Assembly: GCA_027490985.1 (NCBI GenBank)
Contig: JAIXXC010000057.1
Span: forward strand, 1 to 34,221
From: Verrucomicrobiales bacterium
Lineage (GTDB): Bacteria > Verrucomicrobiota > Verrucomicrobiia > Limisphaerales > UBA9464
Length of the DNA stretch: 34,221 nt
Direction of reading: 5' to 3'
Shown here: piece after piece, positions 24,268-32,837 of the stretch
Layout: each line of letters begins with the position of its first letter
Numbering within the stretch: position 1 is the first letter of the stretch
Translations under genes and position numbers: made by a program
The notes under the pieces: generated by a model
What the model was told of the DNA's origin: nothing
What the model saw: only the letters and a program-made list of their open reading frames with translations
The model's database searches: none

Positions 24268-25508
24268 CGCTGTCGAGCGAACTGCGCGAATCGGCCCGCA
24301 TCGCGGTGGCGGCCATCCGGGCCAACAAGCTGCGTTCGGGCCTGACCACCCTGGGCGTGGTCATCGGCATCCTGACGGCCACCCTGGTGGGCACCATGAT
24401 CAACGGCATGGGCGAGGCCTTCACCCGGTCGGTCTCCTCCATGGGGTCCGACGTGCTCTTCATCGGGCGCTTCCCCTGGATGAGCTTCGACGACTACCGG
24501 ATGTACCGGAACCGTCGGGACATCACCTTCGCCCAGTACCGCGAACTCGAGTCGCGCATGACCACCGCCGCGGTCATCGCCCCGCAGTGCGAGGCGTTCC
24601 AAGCCTCGGTGACCTACGAACGCCGCCGCGCCAAAGGCGTCTGGCTGCTCGGGAACACTCCGGAATCCTTGGTCATCCGCGGACTCACCGTCGCCCGGGG
24701 GCGATGGATCAGCGCCTCGGACGTCAGCTCCAGCCGACCGGTGTGCGTCCTGGGATCCTACCTGGCCGAGGCGTTCTTTCCGAACGACAACCCGGTGGGC
24801 AAGAAGGTCCGCATCAACGACACGCCCTACGAAGTCATCGGGGTGATCGAGAAGATGGGCAGCATGCTGGGCTGGAATCAGGACAATCAGGCTGTCATCC
24901 CCATTTCCCGCTTCCAGGAAGACATCCAGCGCCGACCCGACTACGTCATCACCGTCAAGGCCCGCAGCCCGGACACCGTCGTCGAGACCCTGGAAGAAGC
25001 CCGATCCCTCTTCCGCAGCATCCGCAAGATCGAGCCGGGCCGACCCGACGACTTCGCCATCAACCAGCAGGAGGCGATCACGAAGTTCTTCGACGGCTTC
25101 AAGGCGGTCCTGGGCACCTTCGGGTTCTTCGTCACGGGCCTGTCCCTGTTCGTGGGCGGCATCGGCATCATGAACATCCTGTTCGTGTCGGTGGCCGAGC
25201 GGACCAAAGAGATCGGTATCCGGAAGGCGTTGGGGGCCAAACGCCGCTCCATCCTGACGCAGTTCCTGATGGAGGCGGCTGGAATCACGCTCCTGGCCGG
25301 TCTCATCGGAGTCGGGATCGCCTGGCCCATCTCCTGGAAGATCGGCGAAATCGCCCGGGCCAATGGCTCCGTCTTCGAGGCTCAAATGTCCTGGTGGATC
25401 GTCGCCCTGGCGCTCTTCGTCTCGGCGGCCACGGGCATGGTGGCCGGCTTCATCCCGGCCTGGCGGGCCAGCCGCATGGACCCGGTCGACGCCCTGCGTT
25501 CCGAGTAG
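24264..25508 (+). CDS. ABC transporter permease 1, MacB-PCD/FtsX type
   Basis: A 414-residue MacB-like permease: one N-terminal membrane helix ([20 protein letters not shown]), a large periplasmic domain (about 55-285) and three C-terminal helices. The FtsX-like segment carries [20 protein letters not shown] and [17 protein letters not shown], closing with [17 protein letters not shown]. The start ATG overlaps the ATPase stop, and the second permease starts three bases after this stop. The periplasmic head contains [19 protein letters not shown], also found in altered form in permease 2, so the two are paralogues. The cargo is unknown; relatives export macrolides, peptides or lipoproteins. 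Confidence 0.94.
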   Translation: MTLSSELRESARIAVAAIRANKLRSGLTTLGVVIGILTATLVGTMINGMGEAFTRSVSSMGSDVLFIGRFPWMSFDDYRMYRNRRDITFAQYRELESRMTTAAVIAPQCEAFQASVTYERRRAKGVWLLGNTPESLVIRGLTVARGRWISASDVSSSRPVCVLGSYLAEAFFPNDNPVGKKVRINDTPYEVIGVIEKMGSMLGWNQDNQAVIPISRFQEDIQRRPDYVITVKARSPDTVVETLEEARSLFRSIRKIEPGRPDDFAINQQEAITKFFDGFKAVLGTFGFFVTGLSLFVGGIGIMNILFVSVAERTKEIGIRKALGAKRRSILTQFLMEAAGITLLAGLIGVGIAWPISWKIGEIARANGSVFEAQMSWWIVALALFVSAATGMVAGFIPAWRASRMDPVDALRSE

Positions 25509-25510
25509 CC

Positions 25511-26749
25511 ATGAACCCCGGACGCGAACTCATCGAAATGGTGCGCATGGCGGCCAACGCCGTGAAGACGCACGTGCTGCGTTCGTCGCTGACCATCCTC
25601 GGGGTCTTCGTCGGCGTGTTCTCCATCATCGCCGTGATGACCGGCATCCGGGTGCTCCAGCAGAATCTGGAAGACGCCATGAACGGCCTCGGGGCCAACA
25701 CCTTCCAGTTCCAGCGCTTCCCGGCCATCAGCTTCGATGATGCCGATTGGGAGAAATACCTGCGGCGGAAGCGCTTCCGCATCGTGGATCTCGACCGTCT
25801 CGAACGTCGGGTCACCTTGGCGCAAGCCGTCTCGGCCAGTGCCAACTTCGGCTCGGGCGAGGCCTCCTCCCGCTACGCGCGAACCAACCCCAACATCCCC
25901 GGCAATGGGATGACGCCCGAATCCTTCACCACCCAGAACCTCACCTTGGGCGAAGGCCGCGGATTCAGCGCCTCCGATGACGAGAGCGGCCGATTGATCT
26001 GTGTCCTCGGTTTCGATCTGGCCGCCAAGCTGTTCCCACGGGGCTCGCCTTTGAGCGAGACGGTCAAGTTCCAGGGCATCAGCTACAAGGTGGTGGGTGT
26101 GCTGGCCCAACGCGGCGCGTTGTTCGGCCAAAGTCGCGACAACTTCATCGCCATTCCGCTGGGCACGGCCCGACGCCTGTACGGTGAGAACCTGTCGGTC
26201 CAACTTCAGGTCCAAGCCCCGAACCGTGAAACCTACGCCGAGATGGTCGAGCAGGCCCGGGGGGTCATGAGGGCGATGCGCCGGGTCGCGCCGGGCGACG
26301 ACGACGACTTCGAGATCGTCTCCAACGAATCGGCCGTGGGGCAGTTCCGCAGCCTGACCTCGGCCATCCGCCTGGGCGTGGCGGCCATCAGCAGCATCGC
26401 CCTGATCGCCGCCGGCATCGGCATCATGAACATCATGCTCGTGAGCGTCACCGAGCGCACCCGCGAGATCGGCATCCGCCGCGCCATCGGGGCCCGCAAG
26501 CGCAGCGTGATGCTCCAGTTCATCGCCGAAGCCGTGCTGCTGAGCGAAGTGGGAGGCGCCCTGGGGGTGATCGGCGGCATCCTCTTCGGAAACTTGCTGT
26601 CCTTCGTGGTGAAGGCCCCGCCGGTGATCCCCTGGGACTGGGTGGGCATCGGACTGGCCATCTGCTCGGCCGTCGGAATTCTCTTCGGCACCTACCCCGC
26701 CTGGAAGGCCGCCCACCTCGATCCCATCGATTCGCTGCGGTACGAGTGA
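25511..26749 (+). CDS. ABC transporter permease 2, paralogue of permease 1
   Basis: A 412-residue MacB-type permease from the ATG at 25511. The layout is the same as permease 1: first helix SSLTILGVFVGVFSIIAVMTG, a periplasmic head (about 50-275) with FQFQRFPAISFDDADW, and the C-terminal block AAGIGIMNIMLVSVTERTREI then GIRRAIGARKRSVMLQF, ending PAWKAAHLDPIDSLRYE. It is the last gene of the operon and is convergent with the aldo/keto reductase gene, 22 bases apart. Because MacB works as a dimer of identical permeases, two adjacent non-identical ones suggest a heterodimer, as in some bacterial permease pairs. The same frame is open far upstream across permease 1, but only the part from 25511 is coding. 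Confidence 0.94.
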   Translation: MNPGRELIEMVRMAANAVKTHVLRSSLTILGVFVGVFSIIAVMTGIRVLQQNLEDAMNGLGANTFQFQRFPAISFDDADWEKYLRRKRFRIVDLDRLERRVTLAQAVSASANFGSGEASSRYARTNPNIPGNGMTPESFTTQNLTLGEGRGFSASDDESGRLICVLGFDLAAKLFPRGSPLSETVKFQGISYKVVGVLAQRGALFGQSRDNFIAIPLGTARRLYGENLSVQLQVQAPNRETYAEMVEQARGVMRAMRRVAPGDDDDFEIVSNESAVGQFRSLTSAIRLGVAAISSIALIAAGIGIMNIMLVSVTERTREIGIRRAIGARKRSVMLQFIAEAVLLSEVGGALGVIGGILFGNLLSFVVKAPPVIPWDWVGIGLAICSAVGILFGTYPAWKAAHLDPIDSLRYE

Positions 26750-26771
26750 GGCTGACCGATACGAACGCCCT

Positions 26772-27953
26772 TCAGCTTTGGCTCAGGCGCTTGACCGGCG
26801 CGTCATGGAACAGGTCGTGGGCTTCCCGAAGAATCCCGGCCAGACGATCGGCGAACGGGCTGCGACGAATCACTTCGTTGAGTCGGGACCAGTCGAGCTT
26901 CTCGACATGCTCGCCCGGGAACCAATGATCGGCATTGCCCAGCATGTTGTAGCGGAACTTGGCCCACTCGGTCAGTTCCAGCGGCTTGGCGTAGGTCCAG
27001 ATGCGCAGGATCTCCACCAGATTCACGTCGCCCGGCACGGCCACGAATTCCGGAAGCCCGGCCCACCAACGGCGGCACCAGTCGGCCCCCAGCACCCGTT
27101 CCATCTCCTCGCGCAGTCGTCGGTCGATGGACTCCACCGCCTCGGCGGCACGCTCGTAGTGCGCGAGACCGGCGATGTGCTCGTCGAAATCCGACGGCTT
27201 GGCGGCCCCCAGCGACAGCGTGTGGATCTCCGGACGAGCCAGGCAGTAGAGGTCGTTGAACTGCATGGGCGTCAGCGGGGCGCACAACGACCGCATCTTC
27301 GGCAGCTCGAGGTAGAGTTTCCCGCCCTTGTCATTCGGGCTGATGATGAAGACCCCCATGTCGCGCTGGGCCGCCTCGGCGACACAGGTGCGGTTGAGGT
27401 CGTTCACGAAGTACCAGTGCAGGTTGACGTAATCGAACTCGTCGCTGCGGATGGCCTCGGAGATCACATCCGGCGTCGCATGGGTGCTGAAGCCCACATG
27501 ACGCACGCGCCCCTCGCGCTGAAGCTGCCGGCAGACCTCCAGACAGCCGCCCTTGCGGAGCGTCTCGTCCAAGTGCTGTCGGTTGTTGATGCCATGGATG
27601 GACAGCAGGTCCACATGGTCCTGCTTCAAGTAGGCCATGGACGTCTCGAAGGTCTCCAGGAACTCCCGCGCGGTCGGCTTGGGCATGACCTTGGTCTGGA
27701 GGATCATCGACTCGCGCGGATACTTGGCCAGCACGGGGCCCAACTGCATTTCCGAAGAACCGTAGCCACGGGCCGTCTCGATGTGATGGATCCCCAGTTC
27801 CATGGAGCGCGCGATGGTCGCCTCGAGATTGGCTTGTCCAGCGGCAGGCACCTGGTCCCACGGAATATCCGACCACGACTGCTGGTAGCGCATGCCACCA
27901 CACGAGAAGACGGGCATCTGGATTCCGGTCCGGCCAAAACGACGGTACTTCAT
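26772..27953 (-). CDS. Aldo/keto reductase family protein
   Basis: A 393-residue NADPH-type oxidoreductase with a TIM-barrel N-terminal region. MKYRRFGRTGIQMPVFSCGG is the standard start, from the ATG at 27953. The catalytic tetrad region reads HHIETARGYGSSE: Tyr64 is present, but the usual Asp is Glu59. Lys88 (LQTKV) and His120 (LLSIHGIN) complete the set. VRHVGFSTHATPDVI and PEIHTLSLGAAKPSDFDEHI are barrel blocks shared with the large predicted-oxidoreductase branch. The C-terminal 110 residues form an extra helical part with several Trp and no CxxCxxC ferredoxin motif, unlike some long members. Substrate unknown. It is divergent from the AIM24-type gene. Confidence 0.9.
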   Translation of the reverse strand: MKYRRFGRTGIQMPVFSCGGMRYQQSWSDIPWDQVPAAGQANLEATIARSMELGIHHIETARGYGSSEMQLGPVLAKYPRESMILQTKVMPKPTAREFLETFETSMAYLKQDHVDLLSIHGINNRQHLDETLRKGGCLEVCRQLQREGRVRHVGFSTHATPDVISEAIRSDEFDYVNLHWYFVNDLNRTCVAEAAQRDMGVFIISPNDKGGKLYLELPKMRSLCAPLTPMQFNDLYCLARPEIHTLSLGAAKPSDFDEHIAGLAHYERAAEAVESIDRRLREEMERVLGADWCRRWWAGLPEFVAVPGDVNLVEILRIWTYAKPLELTEWAKFRYNMLGNADHWFPGEHVEKLDWSRLNEVIRRSPFADRLAGILREAHDLFHDAPVKRLSQS

Positions 27954-28154
27954 GGGCGGGCAGGATGCCCCCGGTCGGCCCCGACAGCAAACCCCGAGCT
28001 CCTGACCCCGACCTCCCGACCGCGTTCGGCGGTGAACCCGGCCTTTCATCCGATTCAGAGCTTGGAATCCCAGTCCCAGTCCTCCACTTGACCCGGGCAA
28101 GAACCGGGGTTTCCGTAGAGACTCACAGTGACTCAGCCCATTGTCCCGACCGCC

Positions 28155-28949
28155 ATGATGCACGAAATCGAATACGAAATCCGCGGAGACGACCTGCAAT
28201 ATGTCGAAGTGCTCCTCGACCCCATGGAAGCCGTGGTGGCCGAAGCCGGCGGCATGATGTTCATGGAAGAGGGCATCGAGATGGAGACCATCTTCGGTGA
28301 CGGATCCCAGAAGCAGAGCGGGTTCATGGGGGCCCTGCTCGGAGCCGGCAAGCGCCTGCTCACCGGCGAGTCGTTGTTCATGACCGTCTTCCAGAACCAG
28401 TCTCCGCGGAAATCGCGGGTGGGCTTCGGGGCCCCCTATCCCGGCAAGATCATCGCGGTGAACCTGGCCCAACTCGGGGGCGAACTCATCTGCCAGAAGG
28501 ATTCCTTCCTGTGCGCCGCCAAAGGCGTGAGCGTGGGCATCGCCCTGCAACGAAAGCTCGGCACGGGCCTCTTCGGCGGCGAGGGCTTCATCATGCAACG
28601 CCTGCAGGGCGACGGGTGGGCCTTCGTCCATGCCGGCGGCACGCTCATGGAAAAGGTTCTGGCTCCCGGCGAGGTCCTCCGCGTCGACACCGGCTGCGTG
28701 GTGGCCTACCAGAACACCGTGGCCTTCGACATCCAGTACGTGGGCAAGGTCAAGACGGCCCTGTTCGGCGGCGAAGGCCTCTTCTTCGCCACCCTGCGGG
28801 GTCCGGGCAAGATCTGGATCCAATCGCTGCCCCTGAGCCGACTGGCCGACCGCATCATCGCCGCCTCGCCGGCCGCCGGCGGAAAGGGTCGCGAAGAAGG
28901 CTCGATCCTCGGCGGCCTGGGCGGCCTGCTCGACGGCGACAACAGCTGA
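28155..28949 (+). CDS. AIM24/TIGR00266 family protein
   Basis: A roughly 264-residue soluble protein of the TIGR00266/AIM24 family, which folds as a beta-sandwich; its bacterial role is not known. EIEYEIRGDDLQYVEVLLDP, then EAGGMMFMEEGIEMETIFGD and ESLFMTVFQNQ are the hallmark blocks. The centre is rich in Gly pairs (GTGLFGGEGFIMQRLQGDG, LFGGEGLFFATLRGPG) and the C-terminus is a flexible Gly-rich tail. I placed the start at ATG 28155 because MMHEIEYEI fits family starts; ATG 28158 and an in-frame GTG at 28128, nine codons upstream, are possible. It is transcribed toward typA, 185 bases away. Confidence 0.87.
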   Translation: MMHEIEYEIRGDDLQYVEVLLDPMEAVVAEAGGMMFMEEGIEMETIFGDGSQKQSGFMGALLGAGKRLLTGESLFMTVFQNQSPRKSRVGFGAPYPGKIIAVNLAQLGGELICQKDSFLCAAKGVSVGIALQRKLGTGLFGGEGFIMQRLQGDGWAFVHAGGTLMEKVLAPGEVLRVDTGCVVAYQNTVAFDIQYVGKVKTALFGGEGLFFATLRGPGKIWIQSLPLSRLADRIIAASPAAGGKGREEGSILGGLGGLLDGDNS

Positions 28950-29060
28950 GCTGCCGGCCCCGGGAGCGGGGGGGGCGCATCCCGAAGGCCTCCAACCCGG
29001 AGCGATCGGGCCGGGTTTGCCGGCCGTTCGTCATCGGATTGTCACGGGCTGGAACGCTTC

Positions 29061-29124
29061 GAGGTGCTTCCTGCACCTTGACGTTTGCCTCCCGGCCGGC
29101 ATTCTGGCCGGCCCTATTGGAGGG
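29061..29124 (+). promoter_or_regulatory. Two hairpins and ribosome site in the typA leader
   Basis: AGGTGC (29062-29067) pairs with GCACCT (29073-29078) around TTCCT, extended by a G-U pair at its base. GGCCGGC (29094-29100) pairs perfectly with GCCGGCC (29107-29113) around ATTCTG. Five bases later GGAGGG (29119-29124) is a good Shine-Dalgarno sequence, ten bases from the typA ATG at 29135. The stems leave the ribosome site open but could affect stability or cold response. Confidence 0.45.
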
Positions 29125-29134
29125 AACGGCCATT

Positions 29135-30970
<1,836 letters not shown>

Positions 30971-31036
30971 TCCTCGAAGCACAGCCCGCGATCCCGGTTT
31001 TCGACCGGGTTCACGACCGGATTTCCGTCCCTCTCG

Positions 31037-31064
31037 ACCCGCCCCATTCCGGGGCGGGTTTTTT
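31037..31064 (+). terminator. Intrinsic terminator of typA
   Basis: ACCCGCCCC (31037-31045) pairs with GGGGCGGGT (31051-31059) around a five-base ATTCC loop, and TTTTTT runs through 31064. It begins 67 bases after the typA stop. The T-run abuts the stop codon of the convergent HPt gene, so the hairpin may also border that transcript. Confidence 0.93.
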
Positions 31065-31459
31065 CATGCCTCGGAGGGATCGGATGGCCGGAAGTCCGCA
31101 AGAATCTCGCCCCGCTTGGCCTGCAGCGAAGGCTCCACGGCCGAGTATTCGGCCCGAAGGGTGTCGACCAGCAGGGGCAATCCAGGGCTTTCGGGCAGCC
31201 CCGCCGCCACTTCCACGGCCTGTGCGGCCCGCTCCAGATCCTGCAGACCGAAGATCGCCGCCCCACCCCGGATGGCATGGGCGCACCGGGCCAGCGCCCG
31301 AGAATCCCGCCCGTCCAACAAGGGCAACAGGGCATCCACCCGGGTTCGTGTATCGACCAGAAAGGTGCCGAGGATTTCAGAAAGCCCTTCCGGACCGATG
31401 TCTTGCGTCAGGGTTTCGACCACCTGGCCGAAGCGCATGAGATCACCGGGAGGCTTCAT
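31064..31459 (-). CDS. Histidine phosphotransfer (HPt) domain protein
   Basis: A 131-residue all-helical protein consisting almost wholly of an HPt domain, which carries a phosphoryl group between hybrid kinases and response regulators in a phosphorelay. CAHAIRGGAAIFGLQDLERA matches the HPt core (canonical AHxLKGSSxxxGA), with the phospho-acceptor His61; Arg replaces Lys and Gly-Ala replaces Ser-Ser. The ATG at 31459 is preferred over an in-frame TTG at 31495. No kinase or receiver gene is in the window, so it is an orphan. Upstream on its strand lies a run of nine G (31503-31511). The 168 bases between it and the hydrolase hold GC-rich inverted repeats but no gene. Confidence 0.82.
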   Translation of the reverse strand: MKPPGDLMRFGQVVETLTQDIGPEGLSEILGTFLVDTRTRVDALLPLLDGRDSRALARCAHAIRGGAAIFGLQDLERAAQAVEVAAGLPESPGLPLLVDTLRAEYSAVEPSLQAKRGEILADFRPSDPSEA

Positions 31460-31627
31460 GCCCGCAATCGCCGGCGATCTCCGCGACCCCGTCAAGCAGG
31501 ATCCCCCCCCCGATGGCGACCCACGCCGGGACAGGACGCCTCACAGGGACCACCCAGGAAGTCGGGACCGACCGAGCCCCGAGAACGGGTTGGACCCGGC
31601 CCGGCTCCCGGGACGGGCCGCCGGGTT

Positions 31628-32743
31628 TCAGCGCAACACCGAATCGAGCCAGGCGTAGGCCGCATGGCGCTCGGCCTCCGGGAAATCGTGTCCCGAATCG
31701 GGAGTCCTCAGCACGCACCGCGATCCGGCCCCATGCAACTCGAAGACCGGAGCCGCGGCGGCGAAGGCCTCGCGGACCCCGGTGATCTCGAAATTGTCGT
31801 CGCGCAGGGGCGAATTCGAGAACACCCCGCGGGGAGCAAGAGCTCCCAGAATCTCATGAAAGTCGAAGGGGATCCGGTCGGCGTCGTTGCCATAGACCGT
31901 GCGGATCCGGGGCATGTACCGGTCGCTGGTCCAGCCGGCGACCTTGCCTCGGTAGTAATGGTGGAAGGGAGTGAATCCGCAGCTGGTGACGACGGCCTTC
32001 AATCGGGGCTCCAAGACCGCGGTGAAGAGCGCATTGTGCCCCCCGAGCGAGTGGCCGATCACACCGATCCGACTCGGATCGACCTGCGGCAGCGATTCCA
32101 GCACATCCACCGCCCGCACATTGTTCCAGACCGCCTTGATGGACCCACTGGCATGGTGCGCGCCCTGCTTGGCGAACTCGTAGGGATATTCGCCGAACGA
32201 CGGATAATCCGGAACCAGGCACACATAGCCGCGCTCGGCCAGTTCATGCGCGTAGTGGAGCGACGGACGGCCACCCAGACCCGCGGGCTCATCCTTGCCG
32301 ATGTCGGTGGTCTGATGCAGGCAGAGCATCGCCGGCGCCCGGTGCCGTAGACCGTGAGGAATCAGGAGCCAGGCGGGTACCCGGTCGCCGACTTCCGGGG
32401 TGAAGCGGATTTTGCGGCGCAGGTACTTTCCCGAGGCGGTCTCACCGCACTCCTCGAGGTCGAGCGGCACCCGGGCTGCCGCGCCGGGCAACGGCCCCAT
32501 GGCCTGCTGGAGACCCGCCCGGATGTGCGAGGCCCGTTCGGCCCAGTCGGCCGGATGGCTCACCCTGCGAACGGAGCCGGCGGCATCCCGAACTTCCAGC
32601 AACCGGGAATGGTCCGGGTAAGGAATGGCCTTCGGGGCGTTGGCCATCGGATCCACCGCCCCGCTGGCCTGCAGGCCCGCCGCCAATGCCAGGGCCGCCC
32701 GGGAAACTCGGGGCGGATGGTAGGCGTTGGTGACGGATTCCAT
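31628..32743 (-). CDS. Alpha/beta hydrolase, dienelactone/acetyl-esterase-like
   Basis: A 371-residue hydrolase from the ATG at 32743. The nucleophile elbow GHSLGGH gives Ser232; acid Asp315 or Asp316 (SPLRDDNF) and His352 (DSGHDFP) complete the triad. The N-terminal lid region contains the PAWLLIPHG, MLCLHQTT and VPDYPSFGEYPYE strands seen in esterases of the acetylxylan/dienelactone type. A hydrophobic stretch (AALALAAGLQASG, 16-28) may be a signal sequence. A longer ATG start at 32785 is unlikely, because the extra codons (AAT, GTT, TTT, TTA, ACA, GTA) are not the codons this genome prefers and lie in a terminator tail. Substrate unknown. Confidence 0.85.
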   Translation of the reverse strand: MESVTNAYHPPRVSRAALALAAGLQASGAVDPMANAPKAIPYPDHSRLLEVRDAAGSVRRVSHPADWAERASHIRAGLQQAMGPLPGAAARVPLDLEECGETASGKYLRRKIRFTPEVGDRVPAWLLIPHGLRHRAPAMLCLHQTTDIGKDEPAGLGGRPSLHYAHELAERGYVCLVPDYPSFGEYPYEFAKQGAHHASGSIKAVWNNVRAVDVLESLPQVDPSRIGVIGHSLGGHNALFTAVLEPRLKAVVTSCGFTPFHHYYRGKVAGWTSDRYMPRIRTVYGNDADRIPFDFHEILGALAPRGVFSNSPLRDDNFEITGVREAFAAAAPVFELHGAGSRCVLRTPDSGHDFPEAERHAAYAWLDSVLR

Positions 32744-32754
32744 TACAGCTGTAA
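32743..32754. promoter_or_regulatory. 12-base palindrome at the hydrolase start codon
   Basis: TTACAGCTGTAA is a perfect 12-base palindrome whose last base on the minus strand is the first base of the hydrolase ATG. It sits in a short AT-rich patch between the terminator and the gene, where the promoter must lie. It is a candidate repressor site that would block transcription start or translation. Confidence 0.35.
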
Positions 32755-32785
32755 ACCATAACGCAAAAACCCGGCGTGCATTCAT

Positions 32786-32817
32786 AAAAAAAGCGGCGAC
32801 CCCGAAGGATCGCCGCT
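32786..32817 (-). terminator. Strong intrinsic terminator after the LamG-like gene
   Basis: On the minus strand AGCGGCGA pairs with TCGCCGCT (complement of 32810-32817 and 32792-32799) and the stem continues with a U-G and two C-G pairs into a cUUCGg tetraloop, the most stable RNA tetraloop. A run of seven T follows (32786-32792). It lies 21 bases after the stop of the secreted-protein gene and ends its transcript, isolating the hydrolase gene. Confidence 0.95.
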
Positions 32818-32837
32818 CGCGAGAACCGATCAACCGC

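Noticed and set aside
24587-25510. A long in-frame N-terminal extension of permease 2 across permease 1.
   Set aside because: The extension reads as Arg/Gly/Pro-rich noise; permease 2 shows its family start only at 25511.
32744-32785. An earlier ATG start (32785) for the alpha/beta hydrolase.
   Set aside because: It sits at the end of a terminator T-run, and the 14 added codons are AT-rich and unlike the rest of the gene.
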